The position numbers were made by a program, and so were the translations under genes. A DNA stretch of 64,000 nucleotides from Acidisoma sp. L85 (GTDB lineage Bacteria > Pseudomonadota > Alphaproteobacteria > Acetobacterales > Acetobacteraceae). Numbering within the stretch: the stretch's first letter is position 1; every line of letters begins with the position of its first letter. Shown here one piece after another: positions 51,857 through 61,662 of this stretch. Below the pieces are notes generated by a model. It was not told where the DNA came from, did no database searches, and worked only from the letters and a program-made list of their open reading frames with translations. The stretch is taken from NCBI RefSeq assembly GCF_009765865.1, contig NZ_LMUQ01000025.1, forward strand, positions 62,001 to 126,000, in the 5' to 3' direction.

Positions 51857-54800
51857 GTGAGCAAGCTTCAACCGGCGGCACCACGCGCGGCACGCCAGCG
51901 CATCGTGCCGACGCGGCGGGAGTACAACCGCTGGGTCGCCAATCAGACGCTCGAGGATTACGCTCTCCGCTTCACCGCCAAGAGCGCCCGCAAGTGGTCG
52001 GCGCTACGCGTCGCCAATACGGCGCTGGGTGCCGTGTCCTTTCTGGCGCTGGAGGCAATCGGCGGCGGCATTACCCTCGCCTATGGTTTCACCAATAGCG
52101 TCGCCGCGATCGTCTTCGTCAGCATCATGATTTTCGCGATCAGCCTGCCGGTTTGCGTGCATGCGGCGCGGGCGGGCGTGGATGTCGATCTGCTCACGCG
52201 CGGCGCGGGCTTCGGCTATATCGGCTCGACGATCACCTCGCTGATCTACGCGTCCTTCACCTTCATCTTCTTCGGCATCGAGGCCGTGATTCTCGCGGCG
52301 ATGCTGCAGGCATTTTTCGGCGTGCCGGAATGGCTCGGATATATTCTTTGCGCCGTCGTGGTGGTGCCACTGGTCACCCATGGCATCACCTTCATCAGCC
52401 GGTTGCAGCTGTGGACGCAGCCGATCTGGTTCGTGCTCAACCTGGTGCCGATCGCGGCGATGCTGGTCGTCCATCCGGAATGGCTCGGCGGCTGGGCGCA
52501 CTATGGCGGAGACCATCAAGCGAGCAACGGTTTTCATCTTGTTGCCTTTGGCGCCGCCGCCTCGATCCTTTTCGCGCTGATCACGCAGACGGCCGAGCAG
52601 GTCGATTTCATCCGCTTCCTGCCGCCGCGCAAAAGCATGAGCGGCCTGCGGTGGTGGATGGCGCTGTTGCTCGGCGGTCCTGGCTGGATCGCCATCGATA
52701 TCGTGAAGCTTCTCGCGGGCTCGCTGCTCGCCTATGCGGCTTTGCGGACCGGGCTTATTCCGTCACGCGCCGTGCAGCCGGCGGAGATGTACCGGCTCGC
52801 ATTCAGCACCATCGCCTCGCCGGGGATGGCGATCGCGTTGACCGCCGCGCTGGTCGTGCTGTCGCAGATCAAGATCAACGTCACTAATGCCTATGCCGGG
52901 TCGCTCGCCTGGTCGAATTTCTTCTCGCGGCTGACCCATAGCCATCCGGGTCGGGTGGTCTGGCTGATCTTCAACATCGCCATCGCCCTGCTGCTGATGG
53001 AGACAGGGGTGACCCAAACCATCCAGCATACGCTGGTGGTCTATTCGGATATCGCCGCCGGATGGATGGGCGCGCTGGTGGCGGATCTCGTCGTCAACAA
53101 ACGCCTGGGGCTCAGCCCCAAGGGAATCGAGTTCAAGCGCGCGCATCTCTTCGACATCAATCCGGTCGGTGTCGGAGCGATGCTGCTGGCGGTGATCCTC
53201 TCGCTCTGCGCCTATGCCGGGCTGCTGGGGCCGGTGGCGGGCGCACTTTCGACCTTCGTGGCTTTCGGCTCAGCCTTCGTGGCGGCGCCTGTCATTGCCT
53301 GGGCCACCGGCGGGCGAACCTATCTCGCGCGCCGTGGCCGTGCGGCCTGGGCCTCGCGCGGCACCATCCCCTGCCGGGTCTGCGAGCATGCCTTCGAGCC
53401 TGAGGATATGGCCTATTGCCCGGTCTATGCCGGACCGATCTGCTCGCTTTGCTGCTCGCTCGATGCGCGCTGCCATGATGCCTGTAAGCCGCATGGCCGC
53501 ATCGCCGCGCAGGTGACCAAGCCCCTACGGGCGGTGCTGCCTGAGGCAATCGTCAACCTTGTGAACGTGCGGCTGGCGCGCTTCGCCGGCGTGTTCTTCC
53601 TCTTCGCCGCCGGCACCGGCCTGTTGCTGGTCGCCATCGCCGCCCAGACGATTGGCGAGGCGCCGTTGACGCATGAGGTGGCGCGCGCGGCGTTCTGGAA
53701 GACCTTCCTCATCATGCTGGTGATCGGTGGCGTCGTGTCCTGGCTGGCGGTGCTCGCGCAGGAAAGCCGGCGAACGGCGGAGGAGGAGACCCGGCGGCAG
53801 ACCGGGCTGCTGCTGGACGAGATCGGCGCGCATCAGCGGACCGACGCGGCGCTGCAACGCGCCAAGGAGGCCGCCGAGGCCGCAAGCCGCGCCAAAAGTC
53901 GCTACGTGGTCGGCATAAGCCATGAACTACGCAGCCCGCTCAACGCCATCCTCGGCTATGCGCAGCTTCTGGAAAAGGACACCGACATCCCGGCGCGAAA
54001 GCGCGAGGGTTTGCGCATCATCCGGCGCAGCGGCGAACATCTCACCGCGCTGATCGGCGGATTGCTCGATATCTCCAAGATCGAGGCGGGGCATATCGAA
54101 CTTTACCGCGATGAAATCCGGCTACCGGAATTCCTCGATCACCTCGTGCAGATGATGCAGCTTCAGGCGGAGACGAAGGGCATCGAATTGGTCTATCGCG
54201 CGGAAGGGCTGCCCAGCCTGGTCTATGCGGATGAGCATCGCATGCGGCAGGTGCTGATCAATCTGCTCTCCAACGCCATCAAGTTCACCGATCGTGGCCG
54301 TGTCACCTTCTCGGTCCGTTACCGCAGCCAGGTCGCCGAGTTCGAGATCGCCGATACCGGCCGCGGCATAGCGGCCAGCGACATCGCGCGTATTTTCGAG
54401 CCGTTTCAGCGCGCGGGCGACGCGCAATCGACCCCTGGGACCGGACTTGGCCTGACAATCGTCCGGCTGCTGACCGAGGTCATGGGCGGCGAGGTTACGG
54501 TCGCCAGCAGCGAGATCGGCAAAGGAAGCCGTTTCCGGCTGAGGCTCATGCTGTCGGAGGCTGCCGAAACCTTGCGGCCTAGCCCACCAACGCTGGAAAT
54601 CACCGGCTATCGCGGGCGGCGCCTTACCGTGCTTGTCGCCGATGATGATCCGTCGCAACGCGCGTTGATGCTCGATTTGCTTACGCCGCTCGGCTTCACC
54701 GTCATGGGGGCGGCTGGCGGTGTCGATTGCCTGGAGATGGCGGCACAGTGGCGTCCCGATCTCATTCTGCTCGACCTGTCGATGCCCGACATGACGGGAT

Positions 54801-55240
54801 GGGACGTGGCGGCGCGCTTGCGGGACGATGTTTACGCGCGCGCGCCGATCGTCATCATCTCCGCCAATGCGCGGGAGTTGGAGGCAGCGCCGCGCGAAGG
54901 GCAGCACCATGACGACGTCATGGCGAAACCGCTGCGGCTCGATCTTCTTCTGGAAACGATCGGGCGGCTGCTCGGCGTCGAATGGATGCGGCTCGAAAGC
55001 GATGTCGCGCCCGTCGCTGAATCGGCGGCGACGCTGACACCCGCGCAGCTCGATGAGCTGCGGGCGCTCGCGGCCATCGGCTATGTGCGGGGCATCCGCC
55101 AGCGGCTCGACAGCCTGGGCGACGAGTTCCCCGCTTTGAGCGCCGCGCTGGAACCTTTGCGGGCTCCAATCGCTGAATATCGCCTCGACGATTTTGTTCT
55201 GGCACTCGACCGCGCCGGTGCCGCGGTGACCGCTTCGTGA
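51857..55240 (+). CDS. Hybrid histidine kinase with NCS1 (purine-cytosine permease) sensor domain
   Basis: 1127 residues. About 30-490: twelve-helix NCS1 transporter-like domain (ALGAVSFLALEAIGGGITLA, TQTAEQVDFIRFLPP, KINVTNAYAGSLAWSNFFSR). 506-543: eight-Cys cluster (CxxC...CxxCC...C...C). About 575-640: two more helices. About 645-685 coiled coil. HisKA with His689 (GISHELRSPLNAILGYAQLL), HATPase N box NLLSNAIKFTD and DTGRGIA. Receiver about 920-1035 with Asp973 (LILLDLSMPDMTG), then a helical tail. GTG start. Probably senses urea or a related compound for urt/ure control. Confidence 0.9.
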   Translation: MSKLQPAAPRAARQRIVPTRREYNRWVANQTLEDYALRFTAKSARKWSALRVANTALGAVSFLALEAIGGGITLAYGFTNSVAAIVFVSIMIFAISLPVCVHAARAGVDVDLLTRGAGFGYIGSTITSLIYASFTFIFFGIEAVILAAMLQAFFGVPEWLGYILCAVVVVPLVTHGITFISRLQLWTQPIWFVLNLVPIAAMLVVHPEWLGGWAHYGGDHQASNGFHLVAFGAAASILFALITQTAEQVDFIRFLPPRKSMSGLRWWMALLLGGPGWIAIDIVKLLAGSLLAYAALRTGLIPSRAVQPAEMYRLAFSTIASPGMAIALTAALVVLSQIKINVTNAYAGSLAWSNFFSRLTHSHPGRVVWLIFNIAIALLLMETGVTQTIQHTLVVYSDIAAGWMGALVADLVVNKRLGLSPKGIEFKRAHLFDINPVGVGAMLLAVILSLCAYAGLLGPVAGALSTFVAFGSAFVAAPVIAWATGGRTYLARRGRAAWASRGTIPCRVCEHAFEPEDMAYCPVYAGPICSLCCSLDARCHDACKPHGRIAAQVTKPLRAVLPEAIVNLVNVRLARFAGVFFLFAAGTGLLLVAIAAQTIGEAPLTHEVARAAFWKTFLIMLVIGGVVSWLAVLAQESRRTAEEETRRQTGLLLDEIGAHQRTDAALQRAKEAAEAASRAKSRYVVGISHELRSPLNAILGYAQLLEKDTDIPARKREGLRIIRRSGEHLTALIGGLLDISKIEAGHIELYRDEIRLPEFLDHLVQMMQLQAETKGIELVYRAEGLPSLVYADEHRMRQVLINLLSNAIKFTDRGRVTFSVRYRSQVAEFEIADTGRGIAASDIARIFEPFQRAGDAQSTPGTGLGLTIVRLLTEVMGGEVTVASSEIGKGSRFRLRLMLSEAAETLRPSPPTLEITGYRGRRLTVLVADDDPSQRALMLDLLTPLGFTVMGAAGGVDCLEMAAQWRPDLILLDLSMPDMTGWDVAARLRDDVYARAPIVIISANARELEAAPREGQHHDDVMAKPLRLDLLLETIGRLLGVEWMRLESDVAPVAESAATLTPAQLDELRALAAIGYVRGIRQRLDSLGDEFPALSAALEPLRAPIAEYRLDDFVLALDRAGAAVTAS

Positions 55241-56121
55241 ACCGGCGCGACATCGTTCTGGTGGTCGATGACTCGCCAGGCACGCTCGGCGTTCTCAATG
55301 AGACGCTGGAGAATGCCGGCTACACGGTGCTGATGGCGCAATCCGCTGCCGCGGCGATGATGGTCATCGCGCGGGTGCTGCCCGACATCATCCTCATCGA
55401 CGCCATGATGCCCGATATGGATGGTTTCGAGGCTTGCCGACGCATGAAGCGGAATCCGGCGCTCGCCTCCGTTCCCATCGTCTTCATGACCGGCCTCACG
55501 GAAAGCGAGGATGTGGTACGCGGATTGGAGGCCGGCGGCGTGGATTACGTCACCAAACCGCTGCAACTCGACGAAGTCGTGGCCCGGATAAGCGTCCACC
55601 TGATGGGCGCGCGGCGCACGCGAAGCGCTCATGCCGCGCTCGACACCGCCGGCCGCTTCCTGCTCGCGACCGACGCCCAGGGCAATCTCGCCTGGTCAAC
55701 ACCCCAGGCGGCGCGTCTGCTAGCGAAGGCCGGAATCTCGGAAACGGCCTGCGACTGGGTGGCGGCCTGGCTTGGCGAAGCGGGCGAGCGATTGCCAGGA
55801 GAAGTCGCGGCGACGGCGGGGCAGTCACCGTTGCTGCAATTCGTCTATGTCGGACGGCTGGCGGCCGATGAACTGCTCTTCCGCGTGCAGGAACGCCAGA
55901 CATCGAGCGAGGAATCCCGCCTCCGCGAGCGTTTGGGTCTGACCGCGCGCGAGGCCGAAGTTCTGCTCTGGATCGGGCATGGCAAATCGAGCCGGGATAT
56001 CGCCGAGATCCTTGGTCTCAGTCCTCGCACGGTGCAGAAACACCTGGAGCAGATCTACACGAAACTCGGAGTGGAGAACCGCGCCGCCGCTGCGGCGGTC
56101 GCGGTGCGCACCATCGGGTAG
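55237..56121 (+). CDS. LuxR-type response regulator paired with the NCS1 kinase
   Basis: 294 residues; GTG start overlaps the kinase stop (GTGA). Residues 1-125 receiver: IVLVVDDSPGTLGVLNETLE, phospho-Asp in IILIDAMMPDMDGFEACRRM, Thr in FMTG, Lys in YVTKPLQLDEV. Residues 130-225: a PAS-like linker (FLLATDAQGNLAWSTPQAAR). Residues 232-290: LuxR helix-turn-helix LTAREAEVLLWIGHGKSSRD, IAEILGLSPRTVQKHLEQIY. Expected to bind DNA after phosphotransfer from the kinase; the palindrome at 51770 is a candidate site. Confidence 0.92.
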   Translation: MNRRDIVLVVDDSPGTLGVLNETLENAGYTVLMAQSAAAAMMVIARVLPDIILIDAMMPDMDGFEACRRMKRNPALASVPIVFMTGLTESEDVVRGLEAGGVDYVTKPLQLDEVVARISVHLMGARRTRSAHAALDTAGRFLLATDAQGNLAWSTPQAARLLAKAGISETACDWVAAWLGEAGERLPGEVAATAGQSPLLQFVYVGRLAADELLFRVQERQTSSEESRLRERLGLTAREAEVLLWIGHGKSSRDIAEILGLSPRTVQKHLEQIYTKLGVENRAAAAAVAVRTIG

Positions 56122-56135
56122 GTGGCGACCCGGGA

Positions 56136-57071
56136 TCAGAGCTTGTCTTTTGCCAGCATCATATGCGCGCCCTTCACCATATCGACGATCTGCGTCACCC
56201 GCAGATCACCCGCAAGCGAGCACAGCATATAGGCCTGGTTGGGCGAGAGATTGGTGCGGGCGCAGACGTGATCGACCATTTCCAGAACAGCCTGCTTCGC
56301 GGCGTCGTCCAAATCCTCATCTAGACCGATCGAGATGAGATGCGTGGCGGTCTCGGCAAAGGGGCGTTTGAGATGCAGGTCGCGCCGCACCGTCAGGCGA
56401 AAGGTGCCGGTGAGGCCGATTTCGAGCGCCGAGATGCAGACCTCGCCATCGCCTTGCACGCCGTGACCGTCGCCGGCCATGAACAACGCGCCATCATTGA
56501 AGATGGGAAGGTAGAGGGTGGCGCCGGGCTTGAGTTCCTTGTTGTCCATATTGCCGCCGAAAGCGCGCGGCTGCACGGAACTGCACGGACCCCAGGCCGG
56601 CGGGGGCGCGACGGCAATGATGCCGAAAAAAGGATCGAGCGGCAGGCGCGTGCCCCAAGGCAGTTCGACCGTCGATGCCGCAAGATCAACCTTCGGATGG
56701 ATTGTTTCGTAGTCGGTAAAAACCTCCGGCGCCGCGCCAAGCAGGGGCATGATGGCGGTGAACCCCCACTCCATCCAAGGACGCGCCTCCAGGATTTCGA
56801 CCTCAAGCGTGTCGCCGATGCGCGCGCCCTCCACATAGACCGGGCCACTCATGAAATGACCGCCGTGCGGCTCCGGAAAGGCCTCCAGCCCGCGTCGCCA
56901 GATTTCCGGAATGGCGCGCCCGTCTGTTGGCATGCGATCGAGACCGCCGGCTGGCAAAGCGGACAAAGCCACGGTATCGCCGGAGGCGACGCGCAGTACC
57001 GGTGGCACCGCGGCATCCAAGATGCCGCGAAGCATGGTCTCGGGGACGAAGGGAAGCTGGTGATGCGCCAT
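56136..57071 (-). CDS. Acetamidase/formamidase family protein
   Basis: 311 residues. FmdA_AmdA family text: GPVYVEGARIGDTLEVEILE, LDPFFGIIAVAPPPAWGPCS, PRAFGGNMDNKELKPGATLY, MAGDGHGVQGDGEVCISALE, CARTNLSPNQAYMLCSLAGD. Zinc-dependent hydrolysis of formamide or acetamide to ammonia and the acid. No signal peptide. Lies between the NCS1 two-component genes (converging) and ureG, so it widens the island from urea to short amides. Confidence 0.9.
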   Translation of the reverse strand: MAHHQLPFVPETMLRGILDAAVPPVLRVASGDTVALSALPAGGLDRMPTDGRAIPEIWRRGLEAFPEPHGGHFMSGPVYVEGARIGDTLEVEILEARPWMEWGFTAIMPLLGAAPEVFTDYETIHPKVDLAASTVELPWGTRLPLDPFFGIIAVAPPPAWGPCSSVQPRAFGGNMDNKELKPGATLYLPIFNDGALFMAGDGHGVQGDGEVCISALEIGLTGTFRLTVRRDLHLKRPFAETATHLISIGLDEDLDDAAKQAVLEMVDHVCARTNLSPNQAYMLCSLAGDLRVTQIVDMVKGAHMMLAKDKL

Positions 57072-57132
57072 GGGACTGATCCTGCGATGCCGTCACCATC
57101 GAAAACCAATGTGGGCGCGAGCGCAACCGCTT

Positions 57133-57759
57133 CTAAGCGGCGCCGGCAAGCCCGCCCTGACGCTCAATGAAAGCGGCGATTTCGGCGACGCCGTGCCCGG
57201 CTCGGATATTGGTGAAAACGAAAGGCCGCTCGCCGCGCATTTTGCGGGAATCCCGGTCCATCACTTCCAGGCTGGCGCCGACATGAGGCGCGAGATCGAT
57301 CTTGTTGATCACCAGAAGATCGCTGCGTGTTATACCGGGCCCACCCTTTCGCGGGATCTTGTCGCCTGCGGAAACGTCGATGACATAGATGGTGATGTCG
57401 GCAAGCTCCGGGCTGAAGGTCGCCGCCAGATTGTCGCCGCCGCTTTCAATGAGAATCACATCCAGAGCCGGGAAGCGGCGTCGCAATTCCGCAACACCCG
57501 CCATATTGATGCTGGCATCCTCGCGAATGGCGGTGTGCGGGCAGCCACCGGTTTCGATTCCGAGGATGCGATCCGGAGTTAACGAGCCGGCCCGCGTGAG
57601 GAACTCGGCATCCTCCTTGGTGTATATGTCGTTGGTGATGGCCGCGATCTCGTAACGGTCACGAAATTGCTTGCAGAGCGCGTCCATAAGCGCGGTCTTA
57701 CCGGTGCCGACCGGGCCGCCGACGCCGACACGCAGCGGGCCATGGGAAGAAGCATGCAT
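57133..57759 (-). CDS. ureG: Urease accessory GTPase UreG
   Basis: 208 residues. P-loop [18 protein letters not shown], then [32 protein letters not shown] (Cys-Pro-His nickel motif), [20 protein letters not shown] and the NKxD motif [11 protein letters not shown]. Drives GTP-dependent nickel insertion with UreF and UreD. Ribosome site GAGGTGA. Separated from ureF by 584 bases, unlike the tight order upstream. Confidence 0.95.
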   Translation of the reverse strand: MHASSHGPLRVGVGGPVGTGKTALMDALCKQFRDRYEIAAITNDIYTKEDAEFLTRAGSLTPDRILGIETGGCPHTAIREDASINMAGVAELRRRFPALDVILIESGGDNLAATFSPELADITIYVIDVSAGDKIPRKGGPGITRSDLLVINKIDLAPHVGASLEVMDRDSRKMRGERPFVFTNIRAGHGVAEIAAFIERQGGLAGAA

Positions 57760-58343
57760 CTCTAAGTCACCTCAATCCGATAAAGGCGCTCCAGGCGCAT
57801 TACGTGGTTAGCGAGGCGGGGTAGAGCGCGCAAGCAACCGTTTCTCGAGGCGTGGCCCGCACGTCGTTGCGGTGTGCCGCTCGTGGAGCGCACGCCGAGC
57901 GATCGGCACAAGTCATTCCGAAGTCGGATCATATCGAATGGCAAAATAAATTCACTGTTAACCTGAAACGGCAATAAAGGTTCTCATTCAACAGATGGAG
58001 AATTCTCTTGGGAATGACAAATCCTGCCGGCAAAGCGCGCCTTGGCGTGTCGTCTGCGGGCGAAATTCCGGAACTCGACGACAACGCCTGGAAAAGTCTC
58101 CGCGAGTTCTAGGCCAAAACTAAATTTGCTCGAACGCGACGAACCTTCTGCCAGCGTCGAGTAACACCACGCTCTGCAACAACACGGCCCTCACGACGGG
58201 CGCGCAGACCTACCAAGGCGGGTTCAGTCCGTCGACGTTTGCGATGTTCACCCTACCGGTACTCGGCCTTGGCTGTGCGGCCTACACCGTTTACAACCGC
58301 CGTCAGCCTCTTGGATATGTGCGACCGACCGACGTGTAGCCCG
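57760..58343. other. Non-coding or decayed spacer between ureF and ureG
   Basis: 584 bases inside an otherwise packed operon. No known protein is visible. Two short plus-strand frames stand out: a 32-codon peptide at 58014-58112 (MTNPAGKARLGVSSAGEIPE...) and, ending at 58339, a stretch without a start that has a membrane-like segment followed by Arg-Arg (FAMFTLPVLGLGCAAYTVYN). They may be remnants of an insertion or tiny genes; neither has a good ribosome site. ureG may need its own promoter here. Confidence 0.35.
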
Positions 58344-59015
58344 TCAGCTGCGGAACAGACGCGTGTATTGTGTCTCGTGATGCAGGGCAGCCAATTCGGC
58401 GCGTAAGGCGGCGGTGCCGAGATCGTCGAGCGTCGCCGCGCGTGTTTCCTCCGCCACGGATAGCAGAACAGGTTCCAGCGCCGCCAGAATGCGCAAGCCC
58501 GCCTGCTGGCCCAGAGGCACGAGACGCACCGCCGCCGAAACGAGATTCGCGGCGAAGGCGTGCAGCAAACCCAGCGTCGCCCGCTCCTCTGGCACGCCAT
58601 GCGCGGCGGCAACGGCGCCGACAGCGATAGGATACGCGATGTCGCCTTCAGCGAGCCGCGCCAAAACAGGCGCCGGCCAGGCGGCGGCGGCGAGGAGGAA
58701 GGCGCGGCCCTGGGCAGTCGTCTCCAGAAAGCGTTCGCGGCCGAAGGGCAAGGCGGCGCCAAGTTCCGCCAGTTCAGACAGCGCCGCCCAATCCTCGGCC
58801 GTCGTCGCGCGATGACTGTGGCGCAGCAGGATAGCGTCAGTGCGGCCGCTACCTTGTTCCAGGATATCCACGAGCCAGGCGACCAAACCGGCAGTGCTGC
58901 GCGCGTCCCCCCTTTCGATCGCCCATTCGAGGCCGTGGCTATAGGCGAAACCTCCTGTTGGGAAGGCCGGAGACAGCCAGGCAAGCAGGCGCAAAAGCCC
59001 GCCGTCCTCAGTCAT
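58344..59015 (-). CDS. ureF: Urease accessory protein UreF
   Basis: 223 residues, all-helical: LLRLLAWLSPAFPTGGFAYS, HGLEWAIERGDARSTAGLVA and VRLVPLGQQAGLRILAALEP. The SPAFPTGGFAYSHGLE block is the UreF hallmark; the C terminus (QYTRLFRS) ends as usual. Acts as the GTPase regulator in the UreDFG nickel-loading complex. Start overlaps the end of ureE by 8 bases. Confidence 0.94.
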   Translation of the reverse strand: MTEDGGLLRLLAWLSPAFPTGGFAYSHGLEWAIERGDARSTAGLVAWLVDILEQGSGRTDAILLRHSHRATTAEDWAALSELAELGAALPFGRERFLETTAQGRAFLLAAAAWPAPVLARLAEGDIAYPIAVGAVAAAHGVPEERATLGLLHAFAANLVSAAVRLVPLGQQAGLRILAALEPVLLSVAEETRAATLDDLGTAALRAELAALHHETQYTRLFRS

Positions 59016-59493
59016 GATGATGGTCGTGGTCGCCGTGATGATGGTGATGGCCGCCAGTGCCGGGGGCGTAGGCGCCGGATTCGGGATCGAATGGCGCGTC
59101 GTTCTCCTCCGCGTGTCCGCCGAGACCTTCGACCATTTCGGCTATGACATGGTCGTACCGGATACGTATCTGGCCCGGCAGGAACTGCACCGGAAGATGA
59201 CGGTTGCCGAGATGCCAGGCGATGCGCATCAGGGCATCCTCGTCATGGGCGTGGATGTCGAGCACGCGCTCCGCCATGGCTTGCACCGCGATGAGCCGCC
59301 CGTCCTCCAGGCGCAATGCATCGCCAGCGCGCAGAGCAACGGCTTGGGGAAGGTCGAGCATGACTTCGCCACCAGCCAGAGTTTTGAGGAGGAAGCGGCG
59401 ACGATGGCGGTGGTCGTGGTCAAGCAACACGGCATCGGTGGCTTCGGACGTGGACCAGCTACCGGCGGGAATGTATTCGGTCGCGCGGATCAT
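59008..59493 (-). CDS. ureE: Urease nickel chaperone UreE
   Basis: 161 residues from ATG 59493 (MIRATEYIPAGSWSTSEATD); a longer frame runs through the palindromic repeat and is rejected. Core: LLDHDHRHRRRFLLKTLAGG, LAWHLGNRHLPVQFLPGQIR-like (IAWHLGNRHLPVQF), with the metal His in GNRHLPVQ. The tail is His-rich (GGHHHHHGDHDHHHD), for nickel storage and transfer to UreG. Separated from ureC by the inverted repeat at 59522-59583. Confidence 0.93.
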   Translation of the reverse strand: MIRATEYIPAGSWSTSEATDAVLLDHDHRHRRRFLLKTLAGGEVMLDLPQAVALRAGDALRLEDGRLIAVQAMAERVLDIHAHDEDALMRIAWHLGNRHLPVQFLPGQIRIRYDHVIAEMVEGLGGHAEENDAPFDPESGAYAPGTGGHHHHHGDHDHHHD

Positions 59494-59521
59494 GCGAGTG
59501 TTACTTACCCGCGACCCACCC

Positions 59522-59583
59522 CGGCCCCTCCCTTTCAGGGAGTGGACATGCGTTCTGCACCCCTCCCTGAAAGGGAGGGGCCG
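59522..59583. repeat. 21-bp perfect inverted repeat between ureC and ureE
   Basis: Left arm 59522-59542 (CGGCCCCTCCC...) and right arm 59563-59583 (its exact complement, ...GGGAGGGGCCG) with a 20-base loop; further partial pairing extends outward. Text of this kind (CCCTCCCTTTCAGGGAG) is a dispersed REP-like palindrome in several alphaproteobacterial genomes. As RNA it would be a very stable hairpin inside the urease transcript, possibly a processing or attenuation site. Confidence 0.7.
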
Positions 59584-59627
59584 GGGGTGGATTCGCCCAA
59601 GCGGCAAAGCGCAGCATGGTCAGCGCC

Positions 59628-61334
59628 TCAAAACAAGAAATACCGCTGCGCCATCGGCAACACCGTCGCCGGCTCGCAAGTCAGGATCACGCCATCCGCG
59701 CGTACTTCATAAGTCTCGGGATCGACCTCGATTACCGGCGTCGCGTCGTTATGGATCATGGAACGCTTGCCGATCCCGCCACGCGTATTGGAGACCGGCA
59801 GCAACTGCCGCGTGAGGCCCAGGCTGCGGCCGAGATCCGCGTCGATCGCCGCACCCGACACGAACAACACTGACGACAACACCAAACTGCGGCCGTAACC
59901 GCCGAACATCGGCCGCGCATGCACCGGCTGAGGCGTCGGGATCGAGGCATTGGGATCGCCCATCATCGCCATCGCGATCGTACCGGCTTTCAACACCAGA
60001 TCGGGCTTCACGCCGAAGAATGCCGGCGACCACAGCACCAGATCGGCGATCTTGCCGACCTCGACCGAGCCGATATAGGCCGAGACACCCTGAGCGATGG
60101 CCGGGTTCATGGTATATTTGGCGATGTAGCGCTTCACCCGCGCATTGTCGGCAGCACCATCACCCGGCAAAGCGCCACGCTGCACCTTCATCTTATGCGC
60201 TGTCTGCCAGGTCCTCGTGATCACCTCGCCCACACGGCCCATCGCCTGGCTGTCCGAGCTGATGATTGAGAAGGCGCCGAGGTCGTGCAGAATATCCTCC
60301 GCCGCGATCGTCTCGCGCCGGATGCGGCTTTCGGCGAAGGCGATGTCCTCGGGGATCGAGGGGTCGAGGTGATGACAGACCATGAGCATGTCGAGATGCT
60401 CGTCCAGCGTGTTAAGCGTGTAGGGGCGCGTCGGATTGGTCGAGGACGGGATGACATTGGGCAATCCCGCCACACGGATGATGTCCGGCGCATGGCCGCC
60501 GCCCGCGCCTTCCGTGTGGTAGGCGTGGATGGTGCGATCCTTGAAGGCGGCGATCGTGTCCTCGACGAAGCCGCTTTCGTTCAGCGTGTCGGTATGGATC
60601 ATCACCTGCACGTCGAAGCGATCGGCGACGGAGAGACAGTTGTCGATGGCGGCGGGCGTGGTGCCCCAATCCTCGTGCAGCTTCAGCGCGGCGGCACCGG
60701 CACGCACCATTTCCTCCAGCGCCTCGGGGCGCGTCGCATTGCCCTTGCCCGCGAACATGATGTTGATCGGCAGCCCTTCCGCCGCCTGCATCATGCGCCC
60801 GAGATGCCAAGGTCCTGGCGTGCAGGTGGTGGCGGAGGTGCCTGTCGCCGGGCCGGTGCCGCCGCCAAGCAGCGTGGTGATGCCGGAAGCCAGCGCTTCC
60901 TCGACCTGCTGCGGGCAGATGAAATGCACATGCGCATCGAAACCGCCGGCAGTGAGAATCTTGCCCTCGCCGGCGATGATCTCCGTCCCCGGACCGATGA
61001 TGATATCGACATTCGGCTGCGTGTCGGGATTACCGGCCTTGCCGATGGCGGCAATGCGGCCGTCCCTGAGCGACACGTCGGCTTTCACGATGCCCCAATG
61101 ATCGATGATCAGCGCATTGGTGATGACGGTGTCGGCGGCCCCGGCCGCATTGGTGACTTGGGACTGGCCCATGCCGTCACGGATGACCTTGCCGCCGCCG
61201 AACTTCACCTCCTCGCCATAAACTGTGAAGTCGCGCTCGACCTCGACGAATAATTCGGTATCGGCCAGCCGTACTCGGTCCCCCACGGTGGGGCCGAACA
61301 TATGGGCGTAGGAATGGCGGGACATGCGGGCCAT
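59628..61334 (-). CDS. ureC: Urease alpha subunit UreC
   Basis: 568 residues, the catalytic subunit that splits urea into ammonia and carbamate. The bridging carbamylated Lys is in [14 protein letters not shown] (K218). Nickel His: [30 protein letters not shown]; nickel Asp in [11 protein letters not shown]. The mobile flap is [20 protein letters not shown] with catalytic His about 321. Start ATG 61334 ([15 protein letters not shown]) follows GGAAGG; a second ATG lies three codons on. All key residues are intact. Four bases after ureB. Confidence 0.97.
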   Translation of the reverse strand: MARMSRHSYAHMFGPTVGDRVRLADTELFVEVERDFTVYGEEVKFGGGKVIRDGMGQSQVTNAAGAADTVITNALIIDHWGIVKADVSLRDGRIAAIGKAGNPDTQPNVDIIIGPGTEIIAGEGKILTAGGFDAHVHFICPQQVEEALASGITTLLGGGTGPATGTSATTCTPGPWHLGRMMQAAEGLPINIMFAGKGNATRPEALEEMVRAGAAALKLHEDWGTTPAAIDNCLSVADRFDVQVMIHTDTLNESGFVEDTIAAFKDRTIHAYHTEGAGGGHAPDIIRVAGLPNVIPSSTNPTRPYTLNTLDEHLDMLMVCHHLDPSIPEDIAFAESRIRRETIAAEDILHDLGAFSIISSDSQAMGRVGEVITRTWQTAHKMKVQRGALPGDGAADNARVKRYIAKYTMNPAIAQGVSAYIGSVEVGKIADLVLWSPAFFGVKPDLVLKAGTIAMAMMGDPNASIPTPQPVHARPMFGGYGRSLVLSSVLFVSGAAIDADLGRSLGLTRQLLPVSNTRGGIGKRSMIHNDATPVIEVDPETYEVRADGVILTCEPATVLPMAQRYFLF

Positions 61335-61338
61335 GATG

Positions 61339-61662
61339 TCAGCCTTCCAACGCGCCGTTGATCTCGCCACGGAACCCGTAAACCACACGCTTGCCTCGCA
61401 GCGGGATCAGCGTGACCTCCCGGCTCTGCCCCGGCTCGAACCGCACGGCGGTGCCGGCCGCGATATCCAGCCGATAACCGCGCGCCGCGGCCCGGTCGAA
61501 GCGCAGCGCTGGGTTAGTCTCCGCGAAATGGTAATGGCTGCCGACCTGCACCGGGCGATCGCCAGTATTCGCAACCGTTAATTTTACTTCGACGGCACCG
61601 GCGTTGATCTCGATATCACCCGCTAGAGGCAGAATTTCGCCGGGAATCATGGGGCCGCTCAT
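61339..61662 (-). CDS. ureB: Urease beta subunit UreB
   Basis: 107 residues: [80 protein letters not shown]. Standard UreB with the VGSHYHF block. ATG overlaps the ureA stop (ATGA). Confidence 0.96.
   Translation of the reverse strand: MSGPMIPGEILPLAGDIEINAGAVEVKLTVANTGDRPVQVGSHYHFAETNPALRFDRAAARGYRLDIAAGTAVRFEPGQSREVTLIPLRGKRVVYGFRGEINGALEG

Noticed and set aside
59494-59607. Longer UreE starting at 59607
   Set aside because: The extra residues are translation of the palindromic repeat; UreE proteins begin at the MIRATEYI-type start.
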